Shown: positions 35,898 through 45,160 of the stretch, in pieces
Position numbering within the stretch: position 1 is the first letter of the stretch
How the letters are laid out: each line of letters begins with the position of its first letter
Source: Roseburia intestinalis L1-82
Lineage (GTDB): Bacteria > Bacillota > Clostridia > Lachnospirales > Lachnospiraceae
Assembly (NCBI RefSeq): GCF_900537995.1
Contig: NZ_LR027880.1
Location: 4,319,501-4,383,500 of the forward strand
Length of the DNA: 64,000 nucleotides
Direction of reading: 5' to 3'
Notes under the pieces: model-generated
What the model saw: the letters and a program-made list of their open reading frames with translations, nothing else
What the model was told of the DNA's origin: nothing
Databases searched by the model: none
Program-made: the position numbers and the translations under genes

Positions 35898-37604
35898 TTA
35901 CACTTCGTACTTCCCGATATCAGTGATCTCCTTTGCGTTTGCCAGCCCGTATTCCTCACAAAGAAAACCTTTAACGATCCTGCCATCGGATAATTCCACA
36001 TTCCCGATACAGAGTGGTTTCCTGATCTCACCTAAAAATGCTCCGACACTCACAACCGGCAGTTCATAGATATCAACTGCGATCGCAGCGCCTTTTTTAT
36101 CGTCATACACCATCCCCGGTTTTTCCGGTACCGTATCCAGACGGTACAGCCTGTAATGTGGTGCGGTGTTTACACTTTCCCGATAGGAAGCCCCAAGCTC
36201 TGTCAGCTGGCTTTCCAATGGAAATCCTTTTTTATGCAGTCCGCATACCGCAAACGGAATGCTCTGTGTCTGTAAAAACTGTTCCGCTGTACCAAGGATC
36301 TCGCCCTCCTGATCGGATAATGAGAAAATAGTGATTCCAAACGGAATGCTTGTATCTGCCGTATTTTCCGGCACTGCTATGGCGCACATATCAAGCAGGT
36401 TACAGTGATTTGTATAAAGTCCCATCTGACTGTTTGTGGAAATCGGATCTTTTCTGACATCATCTCTTTTAAATGTACCGCCCGCCGTCGGCATGATGAG
36501 AACGGCGTCTTTTAAAATGTGTCTTGCCCGCATCCGGTATTCCTGTAATTGGTGCATCGCCTCGAATACTTTTCTTGCCGTGTGCTCCGGTTTATCGCCT
36601 GACCTTAAAATTGTTTCTGTTACCGGAAATACTTTTCCCGGGTGGCTCTCCACGAAATCACCGAGATCTTTCCAGCGCTCTGCCACCCAGGGTCCGTCAT
36701 AAAGAATGGATGCTGCCTTTGAAAACATCGTGTAATCGATATATTCCACGGTAATCCCCATATCCTCGATCCGCTTTTTCGCCTGTTCCCATTTTGCTTT
36801 GTAAATATCTGCATATGGTCCATAAAATGTCACACCGTCTTTTGCCAGACAGATTTTTTTCGGAAGTTTTGGCAGTGGCTCTTTGTACTCCCTTGACCAG
36901 CAGCACTCTTCATCCACGCCGCGTGCCGCAAGGTTGACTTTCTCTGCATCTTCCAGGCTGTTTGCAAACACGGTAACGCAGTCAAGGCTTGCGCATGCTG
37001 GAACCACTCCTTTGGTCGACCAGGCACCGAGAGACGGCTTGTAGCCGACCAGACAGTTTAATGCTGCCGGTACACGGCCGGAACCTGCGGTATCTGTTCC
37101 CAGTGAGAACGCTGCCATTCCAAGTGCCACAGAGACTGCGGAACCGGAACTTGATCCACCGCTGATCAGCTCTGGATCAAGTGCGTTTTTTACTTCTCCA
37201 TAAGGGCTTCTTGTTCCGACAAGACCTGTTGCAAACTGGTCTAAGTTGGTTTTCCCGACCGGAAATGCACCTGCCTCGATCAGTTTTTTTACAACCGCTG
37301 CATCTTCTTTTGGATCATATGCATAATCCGGACACGCTGCTGTCGTAGGAGATCCCGCCACATCAATGTTGTCCTTGACTGCAAACGGAATACCCCATAA
37401 TGGAAGTGATTCCATATCTTTTGGAAGTTTTTCAATGTAACCCATCATCCGTTTCAGATCCGGCGCGACAATCCAGATGTTATAATCCCTGTACTTTTCT
37501 GCCCGGCGCACGATCTCTCCGGCAAGCTCCTCCGGAGTAAGTGATCCTTCTTTATAACTGTTTCTGATCCATGTCATTGTCAGTTTTTTGGGGAAATATT
37601 TCAT
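35898..37604 (-). CDS. atzF: Allophanate hydrolase
   Basis: A 568-residue amidase-signature enzyme that splits allophanate into two ammonia and two CO2. The Ser-cisSer-Lys triad is Lys77 (FAVKDN), Ser151 (GGSSSGS) and Ser175 (DTAGSGR), and the C-terminal allophanate hydrolase domain is present from about 440. The ATG at 37604 is chosen because AAAGGAG precedes it, and because it starts after the stop of the carboxylase gene 17 nt upstream. It takes the product of the carboxylase (via the DUF1989 deiminase if guanidine is the substrate) to ammonia. Confidence 0.95.
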   Translation of the reverse strand: MKYFPKKLTMTWIRNSYKEGSLTPEELAGEIVRRAEKYRDYNIWIVAPDLKRMMGYIEKLPKDMESLPLWGIPFAVKDNIDVAGSPTTAACPDYAYDPKEDAAVVKKLIEAGAFPVGKTNLDQFATGLVGTRSPYGEVKNALDPELISGGSSSGSAVSVALGMAAFSLGTDTAGSGRVPAALNCLVGYKPSLGAWSTKGVVPACASLDCVTVFANSLEDAEKVNLAARGVDEECCWSREYKEPLPKLPKKICLAKDGVTFYGPYADIYKAKWEQAKKRIEDMGITVEYIDYTMFSKAASILYDGPWVAERWKDLGDFVESHPGKVFPVTETILRSGDKPEHTARKVFEAMHQLQEYRMRARHILKDAVLIMPTAGGTFKRDDVRKDPISTNSQMGLYTNHCNLLDMCAIAVPENTADTSIPFGITIFSLSDQEGEILGTAEQFLQTQSIPFAVCGLHKKGFPLESQLTELGASYRESVNTAPHYRLYRLDTVPEKPGMVYDDKKGAAIAVDIYELPVVSVGAFLGEIRKPLCIGNVELSDGRIVKGFLCEEYGLANAKEITDIGKYEV

Positions 37605-37620
37605 ATTTATCACTCTCCTT

Positions 37621-40600
37621 TTACACGCGGATACTTGCCGCAAGCTGTCCGGAATTTACCTGTTCGCCCGGTTTTAAATATACTTTTTCAATGGTTCCGC
37701 TGTACTCTGCCGTAACCGGGAATTCCATTTTCATGCTCTCTAAGATCACAAGAGTGTCCCCCTCTCTGACCTTCTGTCCGTCCTCGACTAATACCTTCCA
37801 TACACTTCCCGGAATATTGGTTCTTGCTGCCTCACAGCCGTCCGGTACGGTTTCTTCCACGATTGCAGGTGCATCCTGCGTCTCGGAATCAAACTCATCG
37901 AGTCCTTTTTCTTTCCACATCTTCCGCTCTGCCTCAAAAGATGCTTCCTGATGATCTTTAAATGCCCGGATCGTATCTTCATGTTCCTTTAAGAACTGCT
38001 CATATTTTCCAAGGTTGAAGCTTGTCTCTTCTATCTTAATCTTGAACCTGCCACGAAGAAAATCTTCTCTGTCTTTTAAGATTTCCTCTGCGCTGACCGG
38101 ATAGAAACGGATCTGATCAAAGAAATCCAACAGCCATGGTTTTCCATGTTTGAAATATTCTGTCTCTTTTAACGGATTCCACATCTGAATGGTACGTCCG
38201 ACAAACTGATAACCGCCAGGACCCTCCATACCATATACACACAGGTATGCGCCGCCGATTCCAACTGCATTTTCCGGTGTCCATGGTCTTGCCGGGTTGT
38301 ATTTGGTCGTTACCATACGGTGTCTCGGATCAACGGGTGTTGCAACCGGAGCTCCAAGATAAACATCGCCAAGTCCAAGTACCAGATAATCCGCATCAAA
38401 TACAATCTTCTTTACATCCTCTATGCTGTCTAAGCCGTTGATCCTGCGGATAAATTCCGGGTTGCTCGGACACCATGGTGCGTTTGGTCTTACCGTCTGC
38501 TGATAACGCTTCGCTGCAAGCTGTGTCTGCGGATCATCCCAGGATAACGGAAGCCAGATGATTCTTGACGGAACCGTTACATCGGAAAGTTCCGGTAATG
38601 TGCGGTTGGTTTCAAGTACCGCTGCAAGCATTTCCTTAAGGGAAATCTTTTCGATATCAAAATGTATCTGTAAGGAACGGATGCCCGGTGTCAGGTCAAT
38701 GACCGGCAGATCTTTTTTCTTTAACTCCTGCATGAGAACGTGAACCCGGAAACGGATCGCAATATCGAGTTCCATCTCTCCGTATTCCACCAGAATATTA
38801 TCTTCACCATCAAGTCTTGCAACGATCTTTGTTCCCGCTGCCGTTTCCTCTGCGAGGATCGCGTAATGATAATCAAGATCTTTTTGCTCCGGCAGTACAA
38901 CTTCTTTATATTCATGACGAAGATTTGCTTCCTCCGCTTCCCGGATTTCCTTTGCCTGATCTAAATCAAGAAGCCTGAAGTGAACTTTATCGCCCGGATG
39001 AAGCTGTCCTAATTTCCACATCTCGCCTTTTGCCGTTGTCACGGAACATACGAATCCGCCAAGGCTCGGACCATCCGGTCCAAGTAAAATGGACTGGTCA
39101 CCGGTCAGATCCAGGGTACCTACCGCATAGGCATTGTCGTGAATGTTTGACGGATGAAGTCCTGCCTCGCCGCCATCCTCCCGTACCCACTGCGGGATCG
39201 GACCATTTAAACGGATACCGGTTCTCGCGCTGTTAAAGTTTACCTCATACTCAGATTCTGTTAAGGTCTTTAAGTATTCCGGTTTCAAATATTCCGGTGT
39301 CGGCTGTGGTCCCGGGATCACACCGATCGTCCACTCATTCGTCAGTTTTGGACGATATTTTTCCGGCATGGAATCGATCGAATCGATCACACATTTTTCC
39401 TGTAAACGAAGCACATCTCCGGTGCGTAAGGTACGTCCGTTGTGTCCGCCGAATTTTCCATCAATAAAGGTAGAACTGCTGCCCATGATCTTTGGCATAT
39501 CAAATCCGCCTGCCACTAAGAGATAGGTTCTCATTCCGACTTTACAGTCTGTAAATTTCAACACCTGCATGGCGGATGCATGTACCACCTGATACATCGG
39601 GATCTCCACTCCATCTAAGGTTGCCTTCATATCTGCACCTGTGATACAGAAACTTACGGTTGTACGGAAACGGTAACTGCCGCCTCTTAATGTCAGCTCT
39701 AATCCCGGTGCACTCTCATCATTGCCAAGAATGCTGTTTCCAATTCGGAAGTTATAAGCATCCATTGGGCCACAAGGTGGAACTCCGACAAACCAGTAAC
39801 CGATCATGCCCGGATAATCCTGAACCGTTGTCTGTACTCCGCCGTCAAGTACTTCGATTGCATGCTCCTGTGGCATAAAATCTTTTAACATTCCGGTAAA
39901 TAATGCACCGGTCTGATAGGTTTCTGTTTTTAACAGTGCTGCTAAATACTGCATATTTGAGGTAATTCCATACACTCTTGAATCCCTAAGTACACGTTCC
40001 ATCTTTGCGATCGCATCGGCACGGTCACTTCCATGTACGATCAGTTTTGCAAGCATCGGATCATAAAGGGATGTTACCTCCACACCTTTCTGGATCCAGG
40101 TCTCCACACGCGCTTCCGGTGAAAATGTAACCGCATCGATCTTTCCTGTGCCAGGGCGGAATCCGTTAATGCAGTCCTCAGCATAGACACGAACCTCGAT
40201 CGCATGTCCCTGCGGCTTATGTACCAGTGATTTTATATTTTTTAACTCACCGGCAGCCTCTTTGACCATCCACTCCACAAGGTCGATCCCAAGTACCTCC
40301 TCTGTGATACCATGTTCTACCTGAAGTCTTGTATTTACCTCAAGGAAATAAAATCCTTCCGTCTGATCATCATATAAAAATTCAACCGTTCCGGCACTTC
40401 TGTAGGAAGCTTCCTTTGCAAGCCGTTCTGCTGCCGCATACATTTTTTCCCTGACTTCATCCGAAAGGTTTGGTGCCGGGCTTTCCTCAACTACTTTCTG
40501 GTTCCTTCTCTGTACCGAACAGTCTCTCTCTGCCAGTGCTGTTGTCTCACCGTATTCGTTGCCGAAAATCTGCACTTCCACATGGCGGGAACGCGTTACA

Positions 40601-41202
40601 TATTTTTCAAGAAATACGCCTGCATCATTAAAGTTTGCTGCTGCGAGATGACAAACTGCATCATATGCCTGCCTTAATTCTTCGGTGGAGTTACAGATCC
40701 TCATTCCGATTCCACCGCCGCCTGCTGTACTCTTTAAAATAACCGGATATCCGATTTTTTCAGCCTCTGTAACTGCTTCCTCAACACCGGATAAAAGTCC
40801 GGTTCCAGGAAGTAATGGAACGTCTGCTTTAGCAGCAAGTGCTCTTGCGGAATGTTTTAATCCAAACAATTTGATCTGTTCAGAATCCGGACCTATAAAC
40901 TTAATGCCGTTTTCCTCACATTCTTTTGCAAAATCTGTATTCTCACTCAAAAATCCGTATCCCGGATGGATGGCTTTTGCACCAGTATCCAGTGCAGCCT
41001 TTATGATCTTTTTTGTATCAAGGTATGTCTCTTTTGCCGTACCATCGCCAATGTATACTGCCTCGTCTGCACGTTCCACATGTAAACTATCCTGATCCGC
41101 CTTCGAATATACAGCAACACTGCCGATTCCCATTTTCTTTAAGGTACGTTCAATTCGAACTGCGATTGCTCCACGATTTGCTATCAGTACTTTATCAAAC
41201 AT
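37621..41202 (-). CDS. Biotin-dependent urea/guanidine carboxylase
   Basis: A 1193-residue single-chain biotin enzyme. Residues 1-450 are biotin carboxylase (FDKVLIANRGAIAVRIERTL, ATP-grasp GGGGIGMR); about 465-770 a KipA-like and about 790-1010 a KipI-like half of the carboxyltransferase; then a linker and the biotinyl domain with biotin on Lys1158 (ESMKM). It carboxylates urea to allophanate, or guanidine to carboxyguanidine. Enzymes accompanied by two DUF1989 proteins were shown to act on guanidine, so guanidine is the better assignment here. GGAGG lies 7 nt before the ATG. Confidence 0.95.
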   Translation of the reverse strand: MFDKVLIANRGAIAVRIERTLKKMGIGSVAVYSKADQDSLHVERADEAVYIGDGTAKETYLDTKKIIKAALDTGAKAIHPGYGFLSENTDFAKECEENGIKFIGPDSEQIKLFGLKHSARALAAKADVPLLPGTGLLSGVEEAVTEAEKIGYPVILKSTAGGGGIGMRICNSTEELRQAYDAVCHLAAANFNDAGVFLEKYVTRSRHVEVQIFGNEYGETTALAERDCSVQRRNQKVVEESPAPNLSDEVREKMYAAAERLAKEASYRSAGTVEFLYDDQTEGFYFLEVNTRLQVEHGITEEVLGIDLVEWMVKEAAGELKNIKSLVHKPQGHAIEVRVYAEDCINGFRPGTGKIDAVTFSPEARVETWIQKGVEVTSLYDPMLAKLIVHGSDRADAIAKMERVLRDSRVYGITSNMQYLAALLKTETYQTGALFTGMLKDFMPQEHAIEVLDGGVQTTVQDYPGMIGYWFVGVPPCGPMDAYNFRIGNSILGNDESAPGLELTLRGGSYRFRTTVSFCITGADMKATLDGVEIPMYQVVHASAMQVLKFTDCKVGMRTYLLVAGGFDMPKIMGSSSTFIDGKFGGHNGRTLRTGDVLRLQEKCVIDSIDSMPEKYRPKLTNEWTIGVIPGPQPTPEYLKPEYLKTLTESEYEVNFNSARTGIRLNGPIPQWVREDGGEAGLHPSNIHDNAYAVGTLDLTGDQSILLGPDGPSLGGFVCSVTTAKGEMWKLGQLHPGDKVHFRLLDLDQAKEIREAEEANLRHEYKEVVLPEQKDLDYHYAILAEETAAGTKIVARLDGEDNILVEYGEMELDIAIRFRVHVLMQELKKKDLPVIDLTPGIRSLQIHFDIEKISLKEMLAAVLETNRTLPELSDVTVPSRIIWLPLSWDDPQTQLAAKRYQQTVRPNAPWCPSNPEFIRRINGLDSIEDVKKIVFDADYLVLGLGDVYLGAPVATPVDPRHRMVTTKYNPARPWTPENAVGIGGAYLCVYGMEGPGGYQFVGRTIQMWNPLKETEYFKHGKPWLLDFFDQIRFYPVSAEEILKDREDFLRGRFKIKIEETSFNLGKYEQFLKEHEDTIRAFKDHQEASFEAERKMWKEKGLDEFDSETQDAPAIVEETVPDGCEAARTNIPGSVWKVLVEDGQKVREGDTLVILESMKMEFPVTAEYSGTIEKVYLKPGEQVNSGQLAASIRV

Positions 41203-41232
41203 AGGGAATCCTCCAAACTTTTTTCACACTTT

Positions 41233-41886
41233 TTACTCTGCGTCCCAGATCAGCATCCTGATCGAGGTCGGGTTGTATGCATTACATGGATTGTTGAGCT
41301 GCGGACAGTTGCTGACTAACACCATCGTATGTTCTAACGCCTTCATCTCCACATATTTGCCCGGTGCAGAAACACCATCATCGAATTTTGAACCGCCATC
41401 CTTTGACACCGGAACATTCATGAAAAAGTTAATGTTTGGGGCAAGGTCACGTTTCATGAAACCATGCGTATCATCTGCAAGCTGTAACATGAAGCTGTCT
41501 CTGCAATTGTGCATGTAAATTTTTTCTCTTGCATATCTTACGGTATTGCTCTGTGCGGAACATGCACCGCCGATCGTGTCATGACGTCCGGTTAGATCTG
41601 CCGTGATCTCTAACAACGGCTTTCCTGACTCAGTTCTTAGGATCGTACCTGTTGTCAGATAAATATTCTTCTGCATTACGATCGTTGGAATTGCGCCATA
41701 ATGATCCTCCGGGTTGGTCATATCATAAAATGTGGTATCGACTGCCTGATTTCCTTCCATGTCTACAATTCTTAAGGACTGTCCCGGAAGCAGTTCATGC
41801 ATCCAGCCTTTCCCGGCTTCCACGACTTCGTTATAAATTGCATTTTCTTCTTTTAAATCACTTGTTTTCTCTATAAATCCGTACAT
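41233..41886 (-). CDS. DUF1989 protein, likely carboxyguanidine deiminase subunit (shorter)
   Basis: A 217-residue protein formerly called urea carboxylase-associated protein. Seen: the family core LPGQSLRIVDMEGNQAVDT, GGACSAQSN, HNCRDSFMLQLAD and the C-terminal LVSNCPQLNNPCNAYNPT with conserved Cys and Asn. Published work on homologues shows the two paralogous subunits together hydrolyse carboxyguanidine to allophanate and ammonia. It lies between the other subunit and the carboxylase. Confidence 0.88.
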   Translation of the reverse strand: MYGFIEKTSDLKEENAIYNEVVEAGKGWMHELLPGQSLRIVDMEGNQAVDTTFYDMTNPEDHYGAIPTIVMQKNIYLTTGTILRTESGKPLLEITADLTGRHDTIGGACSAQSNTVRYAREKIYMHNCRDSFMLQLADDTHGFMKRDLAPNINFFMNVPVSKDGGSKFDDGVSAPGKYVEMKALEHTMVLVSNCPQLNNPCNAYNPTSIRMLIWDAE

Positions 41887-41958
41887 ATCTCTTAACCTCC
41901 GTTTTCTACAACAATTTTCTCTGCCTGATTGTTTACTGATTTGGCTCCGTTCTGCCTT

Positions 41959-42690
41959 TTAACGTCCCAGCAGGTTGTAATATTCCCATGTATTTTCAAA
42001 TGCTCTGTAGTTCTCCGGGCGATAGTTGACACATTCATCGGTCAGATCAACTTCCGGTGCATCATATACTTCGATGGAAACCGGAACCGAAGGAAATTCT
42101 TTTGCCGGATCTAACGGGTTTGGTGTATTTGATACGATAAAGATCATATCCATTTCCGTGCGGAGTGTTACGGTTGCTCCCTCTTTACAGTGGCCTTCCT
42201 CAAAATGCATGCTGCCATCTTCCTCAATGTAAACTTTTGAGAAAAGGTTCACGCACGGGACCAAATCTCTCGCGCTCATATTGTTGCGCACCAGCTCCAT
42301 TTTGAAGTTCTCCTCACCGCAGCGGTACCAGTCATTTCTCATCTCCTGGTAAGTTGTCTTTCCGTATTTTTCATCGGTAAGAAGCCTTGTCGTATATCCT
42401 GAGATCGTATCATGCCATCCAAGGCTGTCCTCCACGATACTGGCCAACACACGTCCGTTATCGCTCATCAGCACATTTCCTTTTGTCAGGGAGGAAATAA
42501 ACTGTGCTTTTAACGTATCCGGCATGTTATAGCGCTCCGAAGTATCTAACATGTTGTACATCAACATGGAAACATTTGCGTCATCGCCGAGCGCCTTGAA
42601 ATGAATATATTTTCCACGTCCAATATTTCCTGACCATTTTTCTCCCGGTCTTAATGTCTTGCTCCAGATTTTCTTCATAATAATTTCCAC
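41959..42690 (-). CDS. DUF1989 protein, likely carboxyguanidine deiminase subunit (longer)
   Basis: A 243-residue paralogue of the next gene, first in the operon. It shows LRPGEKWSGNIGRGKYIHFKA-type N-terminus, SLGWHDTISGYT, a strongly conserved NMSARDLVPCVNLFSKVYIEEDG segment and FIVSNTPNPLDP. With the shorter DUF1989 protein it should form the heteromeric carboxyguanidine deiminase. AAAGGTGG precedes the ATG. The 115-nt leader holds a terminator-like hairpin. Confidence 0.88.
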   Translation of the reverse strand: MEIIMKKIWSKTLRPGEKWSGNIGRGKYIHFKALGDDANVSMLMYNMLDTSERYNMPDTLKAQFISSLTKGNVLMSDNGRVLASIVEDSLGWHDTISGYTTRLLTDEKYGKTTYQEMRNDWYRCGEENFKMELVRNNMSARDLVPCVNLFSKVYIEEDGSMHFEEGHCKEGATVTLRTEMDMIFIVSNTPNPLDPAKEFPSVPVSIEVYDAPEVDLTDECVNYRPENYRAFENTWEYYNLLGR

Positions 42691-42730
42691 CTTTCTTTGA
42701 ATCTGCTGATCAAACGCTTATTTTGGGTAC

Positions 42731-42780
42731 AAAAAAAGAAGAAACGCAAAGGCTGCTTTTTATGCACCTTTGCATTTCCT
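42731..42780 (-). terminator. Terminator-like hairpin in the nitrogen operon leader (possible attenuator)
   Basis: On the minus strand GAAATGCAAAGG pairs with CCTTTGCGTTTC over a 14-nt loop, followed by a TTTTTTT run. It lies downstream of the promoter at 42803-42831 and upstream of the first DUF1989 gene, so transcripts from that promoter must pass it. GTGCATAA occurs twice, once just after the predicted start site and once in the loop. No known guanidine riboswitch motif (ykkC or ACGR loops) was recognised. It could also simply terminate the LuxR gene. Confidence 0.7.
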
Positions 42781-42802
42781 CTTTCTGTTTTCTTATGCAC
42801 TG

Positions 42803-42831
42803 ATTGTAGCATCGGAAAAATAATGTGACAA
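42803..42831 (-). promoter_or_regulatory. Promoter of the guanidine/urea operon
   Basis: TTGTCA (42826-42831), 17-bp spacer, TACAAT (42803-42808) on the minus strand, 42 nt after the LuxR stop. Three GAACTTT repeats end 3 bp upstream of its -35 box. Confidence 0.72.
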
Positions 42832-42833
42832 TT

Positions 42834-42886
42834 GAACTTTGTATGCATTTTTTTCTGTATAATTAGAACTTTTTTAGAACTTTGTA
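42834..42886 (-). repeat. Three phased GAACTTT repeats upstream of the operon promoter
   Basis: GAACTTTGTA at 42834, GAACTTTT at 42866 and GAACTTTGTA at 42877, all in one orientation. Spacings of 32 and 11 bp put them on one face of the helix. They abut the -35 box and are the natural candidate for activator binding, the LuxR-type product of the gene just upstream being the best guess. The most distant copy overlaps the last codons and stop of that gene. Confidence 0.6.
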
Positions 42887-43659
42887 GAGTTATATGTCTC
42901 TAAAACATTACGAAGCTGCGCTCTGGTGTCTACCCCTACTTTTTCAAAAATATGGTAAACATGTTTTTTTACCGTAGAAAGACTGATTCCCATATTCTCT
43001 GCGATCTGGGCATTTGTCATTCCCCCGTCCATACAGGTCAGTGCTTCTTTTTCCCGCTCTGACAGTTCAAATTCTGCCGCAAGATGTGCAAGCATCTTAT
43101 TCCTGTTGCCTGCCGCCTGCTTTGTTCCATTGAGTAGTCCTGCCAATTTATGGGAAAGGTGCCCCTTTAGCACTTCTAAGATAAACATATCTTTGTCCGA
43201 AAAATCCCCAAGAAGTTCACTTCGGAAAAAATTAACAATACCAATCGGTTTTCCATATCTGCGAAGCAGTATCCCCGCGCCAAACGGGATATGATTCGGT
43301 TTTAAAAATCCCTGATAAAACTCTGTTTTCTGCCGCAGTGACTCCTCCATAATATCGGTATCACGGTAAGTGATCGTATGCTCAGACAATTCAAATGTAT
43401 ATTTCATGTAGTCTTTTTCATAATAAGAATCCAGATATTCTTCATAGACTCCCGGCTCCATCTCAATAAAGGACGATTTTTCGCTTTCAATGCCGCCTGC
43501 TTCATTAAAAACAATGAAATATCCTTTCGTATATGGGATCAACATACGGTAAGTTTTTAACACCCGTTCCGTAAATTGATCAATATTGGTAATATCATAC
43601 ATTTCCAGCAACACTTTATTGATGGTCAGCCATTCTGTTTCTTTTAATGTGTTTTCCAT
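42874..43659 (-). CDS. LuxR-type transcriptional regulator
   Basis: A 261-residue regulator: an N-terminal GAF/PAS-like sensor (about 1-180) without known motif and a C-terminal LuxR helix-turn-helix from about 195 (ELSEREKEALTCMDGGMTNAQIAENMGISLSTVKKH). No receiver or autoinducer domain. It is immediately upstream of the nitrogen operon and likely controls it. A truncated paralogue of its sensor domain lies at 44645-45160. Ligand unknown; guanidine or a nitrogen signal would fit. Confidence 0.92.
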   Translation of the reverse strand: MENTLKETEWLTINKVLLEMYDITNIDQFTERVLKTYRMLIPYTKGYFIVFNEAGGIESEKSSFIEMEPGVYEEYLDSYYEKDYMKYTFELSEHTITYRDTDIMEESLRQKTEFYQGFLKPNHIPFGAGILLRRYGKPIGIVNFFRSELLGDFSDKDMFILEVLKGHLSHKLAGLLNGTKQAAGNRNKMLAHLAAEFELSEREKEALTCMDGGMTNAQIAENMGISLSTVKKHVYHIFEKVGVDTRAQLRNVLETYNSTKF

Positions 43660-43707
43660 ATCTGCTCATTCCAACTCGTATTTTCCCCAATTCTATCACA
43701 GGAAAAA

Positions 43708-44385
43708 TCATACGACAATATCCGTTAAAAGCAGCCGGATCCTGCTATTATTCTTCTGCCAGTAATTGTGACGGTTCCACTGGCTTCTCAATAATTCCTT
43801 TATCAAAATAGAAACCGGGGCATCTTTACTGGAAAAAATGAGTTTTCCAACTCCCTGCTCTACCGCATTGCTAAGATATGGCTCCCATGTAACTGCCGCA
43901 TCCAGATCACCGCTGATAAAGGATACTCCGGCATCAGAGGAAGTCATATTGACAAGATCTACATCCGCATCCGTAAGTCCTGCTGTCTCAAGTGCCTGCA
44001 TCAGCAGATAATGTGACGTCTGGTTGATAGACACGCCGACTTTCTTTCCCTTCAGATCTGCAATACTGTTAATATCATTTTTGACAAGGATTCCGTCAGC
44101 TCCGGCAGACTCGTCCACGATTGCCGTTACATCCAGCATATCTTCATCATACTGGCTCTCCGCAATGATCGCTGCATCCAAAGTTGTATACGCAAGATCA
44201 ACTTTTCCAGCTAACAATGCTGAGCAGGATGCACTCGAATCATCAAAATCCACCATGGAAAAATCAAGTCCACAGTCCTTGAAAAATCCTTTATCCATCG
44301 CAACATAAAATGGCGCCAATCCCACAAACGGATTTGACGCCATCGTCAAAACAAGTACCATCGAAATTATTTTTTTCTTCATCAT
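43708..44385 (-). pseudogene. Degraded NitT/TauT substrate-binding protein
   Basis: The frame gives 225 residues. The first 16 are half a signal peptide, joined directly to the mature domain (SNPFVGLAPFYVAMDKGFF) with the lipobox Cys missing. The middle is well conserved (TSSDAGVSFISGDLDAAVTWEP). After KLIFSSKDAP the frame turns to unrelated residues, while another frame of the same DNA (43748-43810) encodes FDKGIIEKPVEPSQLLAEE and a stop, the normal C-terminus of such proteins. So roughly 100 codons were deleted with a frame change, and a second deletion removed the lipobox. Confidence 0.8.
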
Positions 44386-44795
44386 TCACACACCTCTTTC
44401 TCACTGATCACTGCTCCATGCTGTAAATATTCGATTGCTGCGAGGGCTGCCTCATGCGCCACAAGAGACGATCCTCCCACTGCTTCACGTACCACATGAA
44501 TATGATAATCATGCTGATGTGCATCCGCACAGGTATAATGTACACAGACATCCGTCAGCAAACCAACCCCATAGATATGCTCAATTCCAAGTCCTTTTAA
44601 CAAAATCTCCAGATCCGTCCCAAAGAAACCGCTGTACCGTCTTTTTACCATCTGATATTCTTCCGGCAGCGGCTCGATGCCATCAAAATAATCAGCCGCA
44701 CCCGAAACATAATGGTTTGCATAGGCAAAAACATTTTTTTCAAAATGAGGCAGAAATGTCTGCAAAATTTCCATCTCATAATGATAAGCCCGCAT
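44382..44795 (-). pseudogene. N-terminally truncated isochorismatase-like cysteine hydrolase
   Basis: A 137-residue remnant holding only the C-terminal two thirds: catalytic Lys51 (KRRYSGFFGTD) and Cys84 (TDVCVHYT) remain, but the N-terminal strand with the catalytic Asp is gone. Upstream the frame runs into the 3' end of a truncated LuxR gene, so a deletion joined the two near 44790. Full enzymes of this type hydrolyse ureidoacrylate, biuret or nicotinamide-like amides, which suits the nitrogen theme. Confidence 0.78.
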
Positions 44796-45160
44796 CCCAT
44801 ATCTAATTTCTGGGGTTTAAAATACTCACGGTAAATCACCGATGCTCTTCGTTTCTCATCCGTTAAAAGATCGGTATCGCGGTATGCCATTGATTTTGTA
44901 AAATTGCACATCTGCATCAGATAGTCTTTTGCAAAATAAGTATCTAAGTATTTCCGTTTCATGACAGGATCCACATTTTCAAATACCGAATGCGCCACGT
45001 CTAACCTGCCGTCTTCATCTATCACTAAAAAATAACCCTGCGTATATGGAATCAATATACGGATCAGTTTTAAACATCTTTCTCCAAACGTCTCCAGGCT
45101 TCCGGCATAATAGATTTCCAGAAGAATGTCATTGAACATGCGCCATTCTTTTTCTGTCAT
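44645..45160 (-). pseudogene. Truncated LuxR-type regulator, sensor half only
   Basis: About 125 residues match the N-terminal half of the LuxR protein at 42874-43659 (LIPYTQGYFLVIDEDGRLD against LIPYTKGYFIVFNEAGGIE; MAYRDTDLLTDEKRR; REYFKPQKLDMGCGL). Then the frame reads out-of-frame through the hydrolase remnant, and the DNA-binding domain is missing. It cannot act as a regulator of the normal type. Its start overlaps the stop of the small upstream gene (ATGA). Confidence 0.8.

Noticed and set aside
37571..37951. A 126-codon plus-strand open frame
   Set aside because: Antisense to the carboxylase biotin domain and the allophanate hydrolase start; no independent evidence.
42691..42873. Guanidine riboswitch (ykkC, mini-ykkC or ykkC-III) in the operon leader
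   Set aside because: Looked for because of the gene content. The leader is only about 115 nt, has a single hairpin and no ACGR loops or the ykkC core, so only an attenuator-like hairpin is reported.
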